Shown piece by piece: positions 12,127 through 20,839 of a stretch of 23,361 bases of DNA. The notes beneath the pieces were generated by a model that saw nothing but the letters and a program-made list of their open reading frames with translations, had not been told where the DNA came from and did no database searches. Location: assembly GCA_964484515.1 (NCBI GenBank), contig CAZAGT010000034.1:1-23361 (forward strand), read 5' to 3'. This DNA comes from CAZAGT01 sp964484515 (GTDB lineage: Bacteria; Desulfobacterota; DSM-4660; Desulfatiglandales; HGW-15). Both the position numbers and the translations under genes were made by a program. Numbering within the stretch: position 1 is the first letter of the stretch; every line of letters begins with the position of its first letter.

Positions 12127-12390
12127 TCAATTTGAAGATCCAGAGATCTTAGGCAATCCGTGCTTCTTCAGGATAGCCCGGACAGATTCGGATACGCTGG
12201 CCCCCTTCGCGAGCCAGTGGTTCACCTTTTCCTCATGGATCGTGATCTGGGCCGGATCCTTGGTTGGATCATAGAAGCCCAAGATTTCCAGAAATCTCCC
12301 GTCACGGGGCGCCTCTGAATCGGCCGCCACCAAACGATAGAAGGGCTTCTTCTTGGTCCCCTTCCGTGCTAACCTTATCCTTACCGCCAT
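12127..12390 (-). CDS. rpsP: 30S ribosomal protein S16
   Basis: S16 is an early-binding protein of the 30S subunit. The 87 residues match the family: 'MAVRIRLARKGTKKKPFYRL', 'VAADSEAPRDGRFLEILGFY' and 'DPTKDPAQITIHEEKVNHWL' run in order. The ATG at 12390 follows AGGAGGGAG. It comes 24 bases after ffh, the common ffh-rpsP order. Confidence 0.98.
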   Translation of the reverse strand: MAVRIRLARKGTKKKPFYRLVAADSEAPRDGRFLEILGFYDPTKDPAQITIHEEKVNHWLAKGASVSESVRAILKKHGLPKISGSSN

Positions 12391-12414
12391 TTTGATGCTC
12401 GCTCCCTCCTGTTC

Positions 12415-13740
12415 TTACTGAAAAATGGATGGCATGCCGGCCAACCCCTTTTGGGTCATCCGCTCCATCATCTTCTTCATTTGGCTAAAATTCTTCAGCA
12501 GCCGGTTGACATCCTGAATCTTGGTGCCGCTGCCCCCGGCAATCCGCTTGCGACGGCTCCCGTTTATGATCCTGTGGTTGCGCCTTTCCTGTGGGGTCAT
12601 AGAGTTGATGATGGCCTCGACCTTGACGAGTTCACTCTCATCCGGTTTCAATTTCCGCAGCTGCTTCAGTTGACCTAGCCCCGGCAACATGCCCAGGATT
12701 TGCTCCATGGAACCCAGTTTCTTCAATTGCTTTAATTGCTTTTGGAAATCCTCCAGGTCGAACTCGCGCTTCTTGAGGCGTTGCTCGAGTGCGGCCGCCT
12801 CCTTTTCATCAAACTCGGCCTGGGCCTTTTCAATGAGCGAAAGGACATCACCCATGCCGAGGATCCGGGACGCGACCCGGTCCGGAAAAAAAGGTTCCAG
12901 GGCATCCAGCTTCTCTCCCATGCCGATGAATTTGATCGGCTTATTCGTCACCGCCTTGATCGACAGCGCGGCGCCTCCCCTGGCATCCCCTTCCATCTTG
13001 GTCAAGACGACCCCGGTGAGGTCCAGCAACTGATCAAACTGCTTAGCCACGTTGACCGCATCCTGCCCGGTCATGGCATCGGCCACGAAAAGGATCTCTG
13101 TGGGATCAACGTTCTCTTTGATTCTGACTAGCTCCGCCATCAGTTCGTCATCGATATGGAGGCGGCCGGCCGTGTCAAGGATCAAGACATCGGATCCGGC
13201 ATCGCCGGCCTTGGTGAGGGCATCCCGGCAGATCTCCTCGGGTTTGTCCTGTCGCTCCGCGGGATGAACCGGAATGTCGAGTTGCTGGCCCAGCTTTTGT
13301 AACTGCTCAATGGCGGCCGGCCTGGAGACGTCCACCGGTACCAGATACGGTTTGCGTCCGCGCTTTCGTAAATGGAGTCCAAGCTTGGCGGCGGTGGTGG
13401 TCTTGCCGGAACCTTGCAGGCCCACAAGCATCAGGATGAACGGCGTCCGGCCTGCCAGGTGCAACTCCTGAACATCTTCGCCCATCAGGCGAATAAGTTC
13501 ATCATTGATGATCTTGATGACTTGTTGAGCAGGTGTTAGACTCTCAAGCACCTCCTGGCCGACGGCGCGCCGGCGGATACCTTCGATGAACTGCTTGACG
13601 ACCTTGTAATTGACATCGGCCTCAAGCAATGCGAGGCGAACATCCTTGAGGGCCTCATCGATATGCTTTTCGCTCAACCTCCCATGGCCGCGAAGGTTTT
13701 TGAAGGTCTTATTCAGTTTTTCCGTGAGCCGCTCGAACAT
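12415..13740 (-). CDS. ffh: Signal recognition particle GTPase Ffh
   Basis: Ffh binds 4.5S RNA and signal sequences and docks with FtsY to target proteins to the membrane. Its 441 residues match the family. The N-terminal helical bundle covers 1-90 and the G domain about 100-295, with the P-loop 'GLQGSGKT' (107-114), 'DTAGRLHIDDEL' (189-200) and 'TKMEGDARGGAAL'. The methionine-rich M domain covers about 325-441, including 'GMLPGLGQ', 'INGSRRKRIAGGSGTKIQDV' (RNA-binding) and many Met in the last 20 residues. The ATG at 13740 follows the AT-rich divergent promoter region; it is probably the first gene of the ffh-rpsP-KH-rimM-trmD transcript. Confidence 0.97.
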   Translation of the reverse strand: MFERLTEKLNKTFKNLRGHGRLSEKHIDEALKDVRLALLEADVNYKVVKQFIEGIRRRAVGQEVLESLTPAQQVIKIINDELIRLMGEDVQELHLAGRTPFILMLVGLQGSGKTTTAAKLGLHLRKRGRKPYLVPVDVSRPAAIEQLQKLGQQLDIPVHPAERQDKPEEICRDALTKAGDAGSDVLILDTAGRLHIDDELMAELVRIKENVDPTEILFVADAMTGQDAVNVAKQFDQLLDLTGVVLTKMEGDARGGAALSIKAVTNKPIKFIGMGEKLDALEPFFPDRVASRILGMGDVLSLIEKAQAEFDEKEAAALEQRLKKREFDLEDFQKQLKQLKKLGSMEQILGMLPGLGQLKQLRKLKPDESELVKVEAIINSMTPQERRNHRIINGSRRKRIAGGSGTKIQDVNRLLKNFSQMKKMMERMTQKGLAGMPSIFQ

Positions 13741-13761
13741 GAGATGAAGGCCTCAATCCTT

Positions 13762-13805
13762 TTGACAAATTTATAGTTATTAATTTTGAATGATTTATAT
13801 GTCAA
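13762..13805. promoter_or_regulatory. Divergent promoter region with TTGACA/TGTCAA inverted pair
   Basis: TTGACA at 13762-13767 (plus) and TGTCAA at 13800-13805 (TTGACA on the minus strand) flank a very AT-rich core. They lie between ffh and the divergent phosphorylase-like gene. Each could be a -35 box reading inward. The minus-strand one faces ffh with TAATAA at 17-base spacing; -10 boxes are imperfect on both sides. Confidence 0.5.
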
Positions 13806-14604
13806 GAAAAATGGGGTGAACAGACTACCGGAACAGGACGTGGGGCTGATACGGCCGTTGAAACACGACACTGATCCCCTCTTGGGGCCTGACGCCCTTT
13901 TCGTGATGATCCCCTCTGAACTTACCTACCTCGCAAGGGTCTGCGACGCCAGGAAATGTTCCAGGCCCGCTGCGGGGTTCTTTGACCTCTATCAAATCGC
14001 TCCCGGCGGGAGGACATCGTTGACGCTCGCAGGGCCTTTTCTAGGGGCGCCGCAGGCCGTCATGGGACTTGAGAAGATCATTGCGCTGGGCGCGGAGCGC
14101 ATTTGGATCCTGGGCTGGTGCGGTTCCATTACGCCGGACCTGAGGATCGGTGACCTCGTGATTCCTACGAAGGCATTGTCCGACGAGGGGACCTCGCGTC
14201 ATTACCCCGTCGGTAGGCGCCGCTCCAAGACCGACAAGAAGCTTAATCAGGTGCTCATGAAAGCCCTTTCCATGGAAGGACACCCCTATCATCTGGGCAC
14301 CCTTTGGACAACCGATGCCCCCTACCGCGAAACTCCCAAGAAGATCCTCGGATTCCGGCAGCGTGGGGCCATTGCCGTGGAGATGGAGATGTCCGCCCTG
14401 ATGAGGGTGGCCCTCTATCGCGGCGTACGGCTGGCGGGAATCCTCGTGGTCTCAGATGAGCTTTTTACGCTGACGTGGCACGCCGGTTTTTCCGATCTGA
14501 AACTCAAGCAGAGCTCCCGGTTGGCGGGGCGGGTTCTTTTGCAGACGATCCGGTCGCTGGGGACGTCAGTCCCTGGCGTTAGGGAGACCAGGAGAAAACC
14601 ATGA
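13786..14604 (+). CDS. Nucleoside phosphorylase (uridine phosphorylase-like)
   Basis: This 272-residue protein of the PNP/UDP phosphorylase superfamily would cleave the N-glycosidic bond of a nucleoside with phosphate, or water in nucleosidase members; the substrate is not clear. Motifs are 'GWCGSITPDLRIGDLVIPTK' with 'ALSDEGTSRHY', the ribose/base site 'AVEMEMSALMRVALYRG', and 'GILVVSDEL' with the usual catalytic-loop Asp. The N-terminus is uncertain: a TTG at 13786 falls within the AT-rich promoter region and has no binding site. In-frame GTG codons at 13816 and 13840 are alternatives, and the latter has AGGA just upstream. The stop overlaps the acylphosphatase start by four bases (ATGA), indicating coupling. 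Confidence 0.85.
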   Translation: MNDLYVKKNGVNRLPEQDVGLIRPLKHDTDPLLGPDALFVMIPSELTYLARVCDARKCSRPAAGFFDLYQIAPGGRTSLTLAGPFLGAPQAVMGLEKIIALGAERIWILGWCGSITPDLRIGDLVIPTKALSDEGTSRHYPVGRRRSKTDKKLNQVLMKALSMEGHPYHLGTLWTTDAPYRETPKKILGFRQRGAIAVEMEMSALMRVALYRGVRLAGILVVSDELFTLTWHAGFSDLKLKQSSRLAGRVLLQTIRSLGTSVPGVRETRRKP

Positions 14605-14879
14605 ATCAGATTCGAGTCAGGCTCATTATTAAAGGCCGCGTCCAAGGCGTGTGGTTCCGGGATTCTACTCGCCGGGAGGCATCTCACCTGGGCTTGTCGG
14701 GGTGGGTACGAAACCGGCCTGACGGCTCCGTCGAGGTATTGGCGGAAGGCCCCGAAGATACGGTCAGGCAACTGGTGGCCTGGTGCCATCAGGGGCCACC
14801 CGCTGCCCAAGTGGGCCACGTTCTAGAGACCAAAGAGACCTATCAAGGGGAGTTTGACGGCTTTGATATTGTGTTCTAG
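14601..14879 (+). CDS. acyP: Acylphosphatase
   Basis: Acylphosphatase hydrolyses carboxyl-phosphate bonds such as those of acetyl or carbamoyl phosphate. The 92 residues match the family length. Catalytic Arg20 is in 'KGRVQGVWFRDSTRREA' and catalytic Asn38 in 'GLSGWVRNRPDGSVEVLAEG'. The ATG at 14601 overlaps the preceding stop by four bases. The physiological substrate and the reason for pairing with a nucleoside phosphorylase are not known; the two may simply share a transcript. Confidence 0.96.
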   Translation: MNQIRVRLIIKGRVQGVWFRDSTRREASHLGLSGWVRNRPDGSVEVLAEGPEDTVRQLVAWCHQGPPAAQVGHVLETKETYQGEFDGFDIVF

Positions 14880-14951
14880 AGGATCGCATGGTATGGGTTC
14901 TCCCCTCACTGAAGTTATCATTCTGCCCTCGGCAGCGCTTGGACCACGACG

Positions 14952-15881
14952 ATGAAGAAAGATGTTTGCCTTGCCCGGCTCTGCGCCGTCCTCCTGTTTC
15001 TTTTCCCGCTGATACAGGCGAGCGGTTGTGCAACGACGAAGACCATCTACAAGAAGGTTTCCAAGACCGTCGGTCTCAAGAAGCCGAGCCTCAGGAAAAG
15101 GGTATTGGTCCTGCCTATCATGGACCAGTCGGGCCTCCCGGAACGCAGGGTCGTGGAACTCACCGCGGCCTTCGTCGACTTTCTGAGTAAAGACAAAGAA
15201 CTCCTCGTTCAGAGATCCGCGGAGACTCTCCCTCTCGACACGCAGCTACGATCACCCCGATTCGGGATCATCGTGGATCCTGATCTTGCCAAGAGGGCAG
15301 AGGAAATGTGTATGAACGTGGTCATCACGATCGTGATCAGCCCTTTCGAGATCCGACACAAGAAGACCGGGATTTGGCCTTTCCGAAAGACAAAGACCGA
15401 CTTTGAAGTCTCGATGGTCGTCAACGCCTTGGACGTCACCAATGGAACCCTGTTCCTGACCAATCTGGAAAGCAAGCGGGTCAAGGCCCAAGAGGAGGGT
15501 GACTTCCTGGTTCTCGAGGGTAAGCAGCCACGAATCGACGAGGCGGCACTCGACAAGGCCCTGCCTAAAATCGTAAAGGCCCAGGCATCTGCAACCGCCA
15601 AGGCCCTCCAAGATCAGCCCTGGTCGGGGAGGATTCTTTCGGCCGACGAGGATGGCGTCATGATCAGCGCCGGATCGGATATCGGGTTAAAGGCGGAAAG
15701 CGTGTTCGAAGTCTTCGCACGGGGAGAGCCGATCCGCTCAGCCAGCGGAAGATCGCTCTTTTTGCTGGGCCCGAAGGTCGGTGAAGTTAAGACCGTCGAA
15801 ATCATGGAATCCTATGCGGCCGCGGTCCCCTTGGGCGAGGCCCGCTTCAACGCCGGGCAAGTCATCCGCATCAAGAATTAG
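14952..15881 (+). CDS. Outer-membrane-type lipoprotein with FlgT-C-like end
   Basis: This 309-residue protein begins with a signal peptide whose hydrophobic core 'LCAVLLFLFPLI' leads to a lipobox-like A23-S24-G25-C26, so it is probably lipid-anchored at Cys26. The middle (about 48-140) has 'RVLVLPIMDQSGLPERRVVE' and an alternating strand/helix pattern recalling CsgG/TolB-N-like domains of secretion and flagellar lipoproteins. The C-terminus (about 225-309), with 'GRILSADEDGVMISAGSDIG' and 'VGEVKTVEIMESYAAAVPLG', resembles the FlgT C-terminal domain. Both resemblances are from pattern memory. No flagellar gene is nearby. The ATG at 14952 has a weak binding site. Its stop overlaps the convergent recN stop by three bases. 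Confidence 0.75.
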   Translation: MKKDVCLARLCAVLLFLFPLIQASGCATTKTIYKKVSKTVGLKKPSLRKRVLVLPIMDQSGLPERRVVELTAAFVDFLSKDKELLVQRSAETLPLDTQLRSPRFGIIVDPDLAKRAEEMCMNVVITIVISPFEIRHKKTGIWPFRKTKTDFEVSMVVNALDVTNGTLFLTNLESKRVKAQEEGDFLVLEGKQPRIDEAALDKALPKIVKAQASATAKALQDQPWSGRILSADEDGVMISAGSDIGLKAESVFEVFARGEPIRSASGRSLFLLGPKVGEVKTVEIMESYAAAVPLGEARFNAGQVIRIKN

Positions 15882-17566
15882 CTCAACATTTCACGGGCCC
15901 GGGCAATAGCCTTTTTTGATACCGTCTTGCCGCCCAGGAGACGGGCGATTTCGCTCACCCGCCTCTCGCGATCCAATTCCGAAATCCGAGTTTGGGTGCG
16001 GTTTCCCTTCACCTCCTTGGTTACCAGGAAATGCGCGGCCCGCTTGCTGGCGATCTGGGGGAGATGGGTAATACAGATGATCTGGTGGTAACTTGACAGG
16101 GATTGGAGCTTCTCTCCGACCACATCGGCGGTAGCCCCCGCAATCCCGGCGTCCACTTCATCGAAGATGATCGTCTCTACCGAGGCGGTCTTGGCCAGGA
16201 TCGTCTTGACAGCCAGCATGATGCGAGACAGCTCTCCGCCCGAGGCGATCTTGGCCAGCGGCCGCAGGTCTTCCCCCACGTTGGGTGAAAGCATGAACTC
16301 AACCTCATCCAACCCGTCGGGTTTGATGGACTGCACCGCCATCTCGGCGTTCCGGGCGATCTCCGTGCTGACCGCCGAAAAACGGACCTCGAAGCGGGTT
16401 CCGCCCATCTCCAACACTTGCAGCTCCCGCTCCACCGATGCCTCCAGCTCCTTGGCGATACCCGCCCTCATCCCTGATAGCTCCTTGGCCTTGAGCACCA
16501 GGTCCGCCATAACCGTATCCATCTCGGCCGCCAGGCCTTGGAGCGCGATCCGCTTCTCATCGACATCCTCAAGTCGTCCAAGGGTGTCGGCGCGATAGTT
16601 CAGGATGTCTTCGAGGGATGGTCCGTATTTGCGCTTGAGCCTGTTCAAGTCCTCCAGTCGTTCTTCCACCTCTTCGAGCCGCCGCGGATCGACGACCATA
16701 TCGCCGGAGATGGCTCTGAGCGCCAAGGCGGCCTCCTCAAGCTCCGCGCTGGCCCCCGTCAGGAGGTCGCGTACGCCCTCCAGACGCCGATCCCATTCAG
16801 CCGCCCGCTCCATCTCCCGTAGGCAGAGGCTGGCATTGCTAAGGACACCGTCCTCGTTCTCGTAGAGCGTCTCGTAACATCGCCTCACGGTCTGCAGCAA
16901 GTCCGCAGCATGTCGCAGGCGTGTTTGCTCTTCCGTAAGCTCACGGTCCTCGCCGATCTTGATTTGTACCCTTTCGATCTCGGCTACTTGAAATCGCGCC
17001 AGCTCCTGTTTCTCTTCAGCCGCCTCAATCTCCCTGAGCAGTCGATCGGAACGCCCTTTGAGGGTCTGATAGCGCCCATGGACTTCGTTTAGTGTCAAGC
17101 GGTATGGGGTCAGGCCGCCAAAATCGTCCAGGATCTGCAAATGGTTCTCAGGCCTCAGGAGGCGCTGATGTTCATGCTGCCCGGAGACACTGATCAACAG
17201 GTGCCCCAGCCGCGACAGCATCTGCAAGGTCGCCATGGAACCGTTGATCGTAATTCGATTGCGGCCCTCTCGCGAGATCGTCCGCTTGATCAATAGCTCA
17301 CCCTCGACCGGAACTCCGAGATCCGACAGGACCCGGGTCAGAGAGGGATTTGTAGGCACACTGAAAAGAGCTTCTACGGTGGCTTCGGACGCACCGTCAC
17401 GGATAAGCTCTGCCGAGGCCCTGCCTCCGAGGATCAGGTCGACGGCGTTGATGATAATCGATTTCCCCGCGCCGGTCTCCCCCGAGAGGATATTGAGCTG
17501 CGGCCGGAAACTGATTTCGAGATACTTAATGATCGCGAATTCGGAGATGACCAGTTGAACCAGCAT
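15878..17566 (-). CDS. recN: DNA repair protein RecN
   Basis: RecN is an SMC-like ATPase that acts early in double-strand break repair. The 562 residues match the family. The Walker A 'GETGAGKS' is at 29-36 within 'NILSGETGAGKSIIINAVDL'. A long coiled-coil region covers about 160-370. The ABC signature is in 'KIASGGELSRIMLAVKTIL', Walker B in 'TIIFDEVDAGI', and the family's 'HLPQIAS' follows. The ATG at 17566 has AGG eight bases upstream. It is transcribed toward, and its stop overlaps, the lipoprotein gene, so the two transcripts converge with no room for a terminator between them. A LexA box was not recognised in the 175-base gap upstream. Confidence 0.96.
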   Translation of the reverse strand: MLVQLVISEFAIIKYLEISFRPQLNILSGETGAGKSIIINAVDLILGGRASAELIRDGASEATVEALFSVPTNPSLTRVLSDLGVPVEGELLIKRTISREGRNRITINGSMATLQMLSRLGHLLISVSGQHEHQRLLRPENHLQILDDFGGLTPYRLTLNEVHGRYQTLKGRSDRLLREIEAAEEKQELARFQVAEIERVQIKIGEDRELTEEQTRLRHAADLLQTVRRCYETLYENEDGVLSNASLCLREMERAAEWDRRLEGVRDLLTGASAELEEAALALRAISGDMVVDPRRLEEVEERLEDLNRLKRKYGPSLEDILNYRADTLGRLEDVDEKRIALQGLAAEMDTVMADLVLKAKELSGMRAGIAKELEASVERELQVLEMGGTRFEVRFSAVSTEIARNAEMAVQSIKPDGLDEVEFMLSPNVGEDLRPLAKIASGGELSRIMLAVKTILAKTASVETIIFDEVDAGIAGATADVVGEKLQSLSSYHQIICITHLPQIASKRAAHFLVTKEVKGNRTQTRISELDRERRVSEIARLLGGKTVSKKAIARAREMLS

Positions 17567-17741
17567 GGTGCCTATCGCCTGGGCCGTTGGTGACGGTTAT
17601 TCTCTTACGTCTATTTCAAACGAGATCAAAGGGAATTGCAAGCAGATAAGCCGTTGTCGTTTTAGTCGGGGATTTGAAGGTTCGCGTCTTTTGAGGGATT
17701 CGTGAAACGACGCGTGTCGGTTGGAAACCGCGAAAGGCATC

Positions 17742-19568
17742 TCAAATCTGCTCCCAGGTCACCCGCAGCACCTCCTGATAAGTGGTCTTCCCTTCCAGGA
17801 GCTTCTTGACCGCATTTTCGCGAAGGGTGATCATCCCTTCTCTTCTGGCCGTCTCGCGAAGGCTTTCGGTGTGAACCTCGCTCGTGATTCCGCCCTTGAT
17901 GCTCTCCGTCACCGGCAGGACCTCGAAGATGCCGCTACGGCCCCAGTAGCCCGTGCCGCGGCATTTGAGACAACCCCTCCCCCGGGAGAGAGTCACGGAA
18001 TCATTGGCGCCCATATCCAGGCCGAGTGCGATCAATTCATTCGCGTCCATGTCAAAGGTCTCCTTACAGTGAGGGCATATGTTTCTGACCAGCCTTTGTG
18101 CCAGGACACCGATCAGGGTGGCCTGAACCAGAAAGGAGGGCAGACCCAGATCAAGGAGTCGGGTGACCGATGAGGGTGCGTCGTTGGTGTGTAAGGTGGA
18201 TAACACGAGGTGCCCGGTGAGTGCCGCCTGAATAGCGTTTTCAGCCGTCTCCAGGTCTCTCATCTCACCGATCATGATGATGTCTGGGTCCTGGCGAAGG
18301 ATATTGCGGAGGATGGTGCCGAAGGTGACGTCGACCGCCGGCTGCACGGCAATCTGGTTGAACTCCTCGTGGATCATCTCGATGGGGTCCTCAACGGTGG
18401 TGATGTTGAGATCCGGAGACGAGAGGTAGCGTAGGGTTGAATAGAGGGTCGTGGATTTGCCGCTCCCGGTGGGACCGCAGACCAACACGAGGCCGTGGGG
18501 CGAATTCACAAACTGCTGGTACCGGAGCAAATCCATCGAAGTGAAACCCAGGTTTTCCAACGTCTGGAAAAGGACAGCCGGGTCCATTATCCGCATGACC
18601 AACTTCTCGCCAAAGGCCACGGGCACCGAGGAGAGGCGGATCTCGACCTCCACCCCTTCCTTGTCCATTTTGATGCGACCGTCCTGGGGCCTCCTTTTCT
18701 CAGCCATGTCCAGTCGAGCCAGGTTCTTTATCCGGCTTACGATCGCCGAATGAACACTCTTCGGTAGCTCGTAGACCGTCTGGAGGGAACCATCAATCCG
18801 AAGCCTCACGACACTCTTATCGCGCTTGGGCTCAATATGGACATCGCTCGCTCGCTGATCAAAGCTGTATCGGAAGAGGTGATTCACGGCGTTGACGATA
18901 TGCTGGTCATTAGAGGGCAGTTCCTCGGCCGATCTGACCCGCACGTATTGCTCCAGGTTTCCGAGGTCGACGCCGGGCATGGAGAACTGATTCTCAGCGG
19001 CCGATATGGAGCGCTTGAAACCGAAGAACTCGTTGATCAGCTTGATGATATCCGTTTTGGCGCTGACCACGGGACGGACCTTGTAGTGGCTGACCCGGGC
19101 GATATCCTCCATGACCTCCACATTGAAGGGATTCGGTGTCGCCACCTGGAGATGCCCGTCTTCAACGGCGATGGGAAGGACGAGATGCTTCATGGCAAAG
19201 CCGTGGGGAATGGTGTTCGTCACCAGATTGAGGTCCAACTTCAACGGATCTATCTTCCGGTAAGGCATCTTCCAGGCCTTGGCGACGGCTTGAAAGATTG
19301 TTTCCTCGTCGAGTGTCCTGGAAGGATCGTCAGCGCGCTCCAGGCGAAGCGAATCGATAACGTCGATGATCGTCACCCGGTTTAACACCTGCGATCTCGA
19401 CGACGCAGAGGCTTGACGGACCGCGCGGAGCTTTTCGAGTTTCTTCTTGATGCCGCCTTTCCGCTTGAGGATATCTCGCGCCTGTTCCTTGGTGATCAGG
19501 CCGTCCTTCAAGAGGACTGCGCAAATGTACTCCGAATAAAACGGATTATGATCCTTTTTCTTCAACAT
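17742..19568 (-). CDS. GspE/PilB-family type II secretion or type IV pilus assembly ATPase
   Basis: This hexameric ATPase family powers pseudopilus or pilus assembly at the inner membrane. The protein has 608 residues. The N-terminal MshEN/GspE-N part covers about 85-185, with 'FQAVAKAWKMPYRKIDPLKL'. The catalytic domain has 'SDVHIEPKRDKSVVRLRIDG' (241-260), Walker A 'GPTGSGKST' (365-373), 'TVEDPIE' Asp box (391-397), Walker B around 429-434 ('DIIMIGEMRD') and the His box 'TGHLVLSTLHTNDA' (451-464). The tetracysteine metal site is Cys498, Cys501, Cys533 and Cys536. An extra basic stretch at about 35-80 links the first helices to the N-domain. No gspF, pilC or pilin gene adjoins it, so whether it serves secretion or pili cannot be told. 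A TPR gene precedes it. Confidence 0.92.
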   Translation of the reverse strand: MLKKKDHNPFYSEYICAVLLKDGLITKEQARDILKRKGGIKKKLEKLRAVRQASASSRSQVLNRVTIIDVIDSLRLERADDPSRTLDEETIFQAVAKAWKMPYRKIDPLKLDLNLVTNTIPHGFAMKHLVLPIAVEDGHLQVATPNPFNVEVMEDIARVSHYKVRPVVSAKTDIIKLINEFFGFKRSISAAENQFSMPGVDLGNLEQYVRVRSAEELPSNDQHIVNAVNHLFRYSFDQRASDVHIEPKRDKSVVRLRIDGSLQTVYELPKSVHSAIVSRIKNLARLDMAEKRRPQDGRIKMDKEGVEVEIRLSSVPVAFGEKLVMRIMDPAVLFQTLENLGFTSMDLLRYQQFVNSPHGLVLVCGPTGSGKSTTLYSTLRYLSSPDLNITTVEDPIEMIHEEFNQIAVQPAVDVTFGTILRNILRQDPDIIMIGEMRDLETAENAIQAALTGHLVLSTLHTNDAPSSVTRLLDLGLPSFLVQATLIGVLAQRLVRNICPHCKETFDMDANELIALGLDMGANDSVTLSRGRGCLKCRGTGYWGRSGIFEVLPVTESIKGGITSEVHTESLRETARREGMITLRENAVKKLLEGKTTYQEVLRVTWEQI

Positions 19569-19614
19569 CGCCTCTCAGTCGTCAACCTCTCTATCCCTTG
19601 CTGTGGAATCAGCC

Positions 19615-20655
19615 CTAGTATTCCCACCCGATCCCTTTCGACCTGAGGTAGGTCCGGGCCGCACGATGACCCAATCGGGCCGCCTTGCGAAAATCCTCGA
19701 CCGCCTGGCGATTGTTCCCGGTCCTACGGTAAGCGGTACCGCGGTTGTTATAGGCATCGGCGTTCTCAGGATCACGTTCGATCACCTCGCTGTAATCCTG
19801 GATGGCCGCTTCCGGGTTGCCCATCTCCTCGTGAACGTATGCGCGTCCCATATAGGCCAGCGGGTCTTCGGGATCGAGTTCGATCGCCTGGGCATAATCC
19901 TTCAGCGCCAGCTTGTAGCGGCGCAACATTCCGTAGGTATACCCACGATTCGCGAGGGCCTCCGCACTCTGGGGATTCAGATCGATGGCCTCGGTGTAAT
20001 CCCAAAGGGCCCGCTCATGCTGGCCTAGGTTCCCGTAAGCCAGTGCTCGATTGTAATAGGCCGCGGCTAGGTTTGGATTGATATCGATGGCCTCGCTGTA
20101 GTCGGCGATCGCGCGTTTGGGTTCTCCGAGCTGCGCATATTCATGTCCTCGATTCATGTAGACTTGGGCATCATCTGGTTCTAGTTCGATAGCTTCATTG
20201 TAATCCTCGACAGCCCTTTGGTGGTCCCCTAGCAGACCGAAGGCGTGTCCCCGGTTGTAATACGCTCCCGCACTGCGGGGGTCCAATTCCATGGCTCGGC
20301 CGTAGTTGTCTATCGCCTTTTCTATATCGCCCATCATCTCATAGGCATAGCCACGATTGATGCAAGCCTCTACGTATTCCGGATCCAGGCTAAGGGCCTT
20401 ACTGTAGTCCTCGATCGCTGCCTGATAATTGCCCACCTGACTGTAGGCAACGCCGCGATTGAAGTAGGCTTCCTCAAAATCGGGGTTGAGCTCGATCACC
20501 TTGCTGTAAGCCCCGATCGCTTCTTCATATCGACCTGACGTGCCGTGGTCGTATCCCCGCTGGAACCACTCTTTCGCCGTCTCCGCCGTGTGTCCCGCCC
20601 TCCCCAAAAGACTGCAGAGCCAAAGGGAGATGAACAGCGCGGTTTTCTTTCGCAT
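19615..20655 (-). CDS. Exported protein of nine tandem TPR repeats
   Basis: This 346-residue protein has a signal peptide (hydrophobic 'ALFISLWLCSLLG', likely cleavage after 'HTA' near residue 24) followed by nine tetratricopeptide repeats of exactly 34 residues. Most carry the pattern 'AYxNRGxAYxxxGxxxxAIxDYxxAIELDPxx'-like spacing. The last repeat is degenerate and leads into a short basic tail ending 'RSKGIGWEY'. TPR arrays are protein-interaction scaffolds; being exported, it should act in the periplasm or at the outer membrane. AAGGAGG lies 12-18 bases before the ATG. It is 46 bases upstream of the GspE/PilB-type gene on the same strand, so it may share its transcript; a functional link is inference. 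Confidence 0.93.
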   Translation of the reverse strand: MRKKTALFISLWLCSLLGRAGHTAETAKEWFQRGYDHGTSGRYEEAIGAYSKVIELNPDFEEAYFNRGVAYSQVGNYQAAIEDYSKALSLDPEYVEACINRGYAYEMMGDIEKAIDNYGRAMELDPRSAGAYYNRGHAFGLLGDHQRAVEDYNEAIELEPDDAQVYMNRGHEYAQLGEPKRAIADYSEAIDINPNLAAAYYNRALAYGNLGQHERALWDYTEAIDLNPQSAEALANRGYTYGMLRRYKLALKDYAQAIELDPEDPLAYMGRAYVHEEMGNPEAAIQDYSEVIERDPENADAYNNRGTAYRRTGNNRQAVEDFRKAARLGHRAARTYLRSKGIGWEY

Positions 20656-20811
20656 CCCTCGATTATCCTCCTTGCTTCAGTGTGATCTTGGGATCTCCGG
20701 CGTGCAAAGATCCAACTCTCCTATTTTATCAGGCGGGTTGTCCCATATCAACACGACGGGTTCATAGGTGCACCGCCTCTGCATCCTATATTTCACTAAC
20801 GCTGTAGAGGC

Positions 20812-20825
20812 CGGTTTTTCGACAG
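20812..20825. repeat. Dispersed 14-base repeat CGGTTTTTCGACAG
   Basis: This is identical to 10556-10569, at the right end of the MITE-like block in the trmD gap. Here it lies in the 184-base gap between the spermidine-synthase-like gene and the TPR gene, without a matching left arm in view. Confidence 0.6.
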
Positions 20826-20839
20826 TCGTGTTAGCTCTT

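Noticed and set aside
19603..20538. Plus-strand frames with regular repeats
   Set aside because: They are the complement of the TPR gene, whose 102-base periodicity produces the regularity.
19650..20590. Regular repeats that might suggest a CRISPR array
   Set aside because: The repeating unit is about 102 bases, degenerate and coding (34-residue TPRs), without identical short repeats or unique spacers.
20656..20839. Possible terminator between the spermidine-synthase-like gene and the TPR gene
   Set aside because: The region has a dispersed repeat but no hairpin followed by a T-tract on the minus strand.
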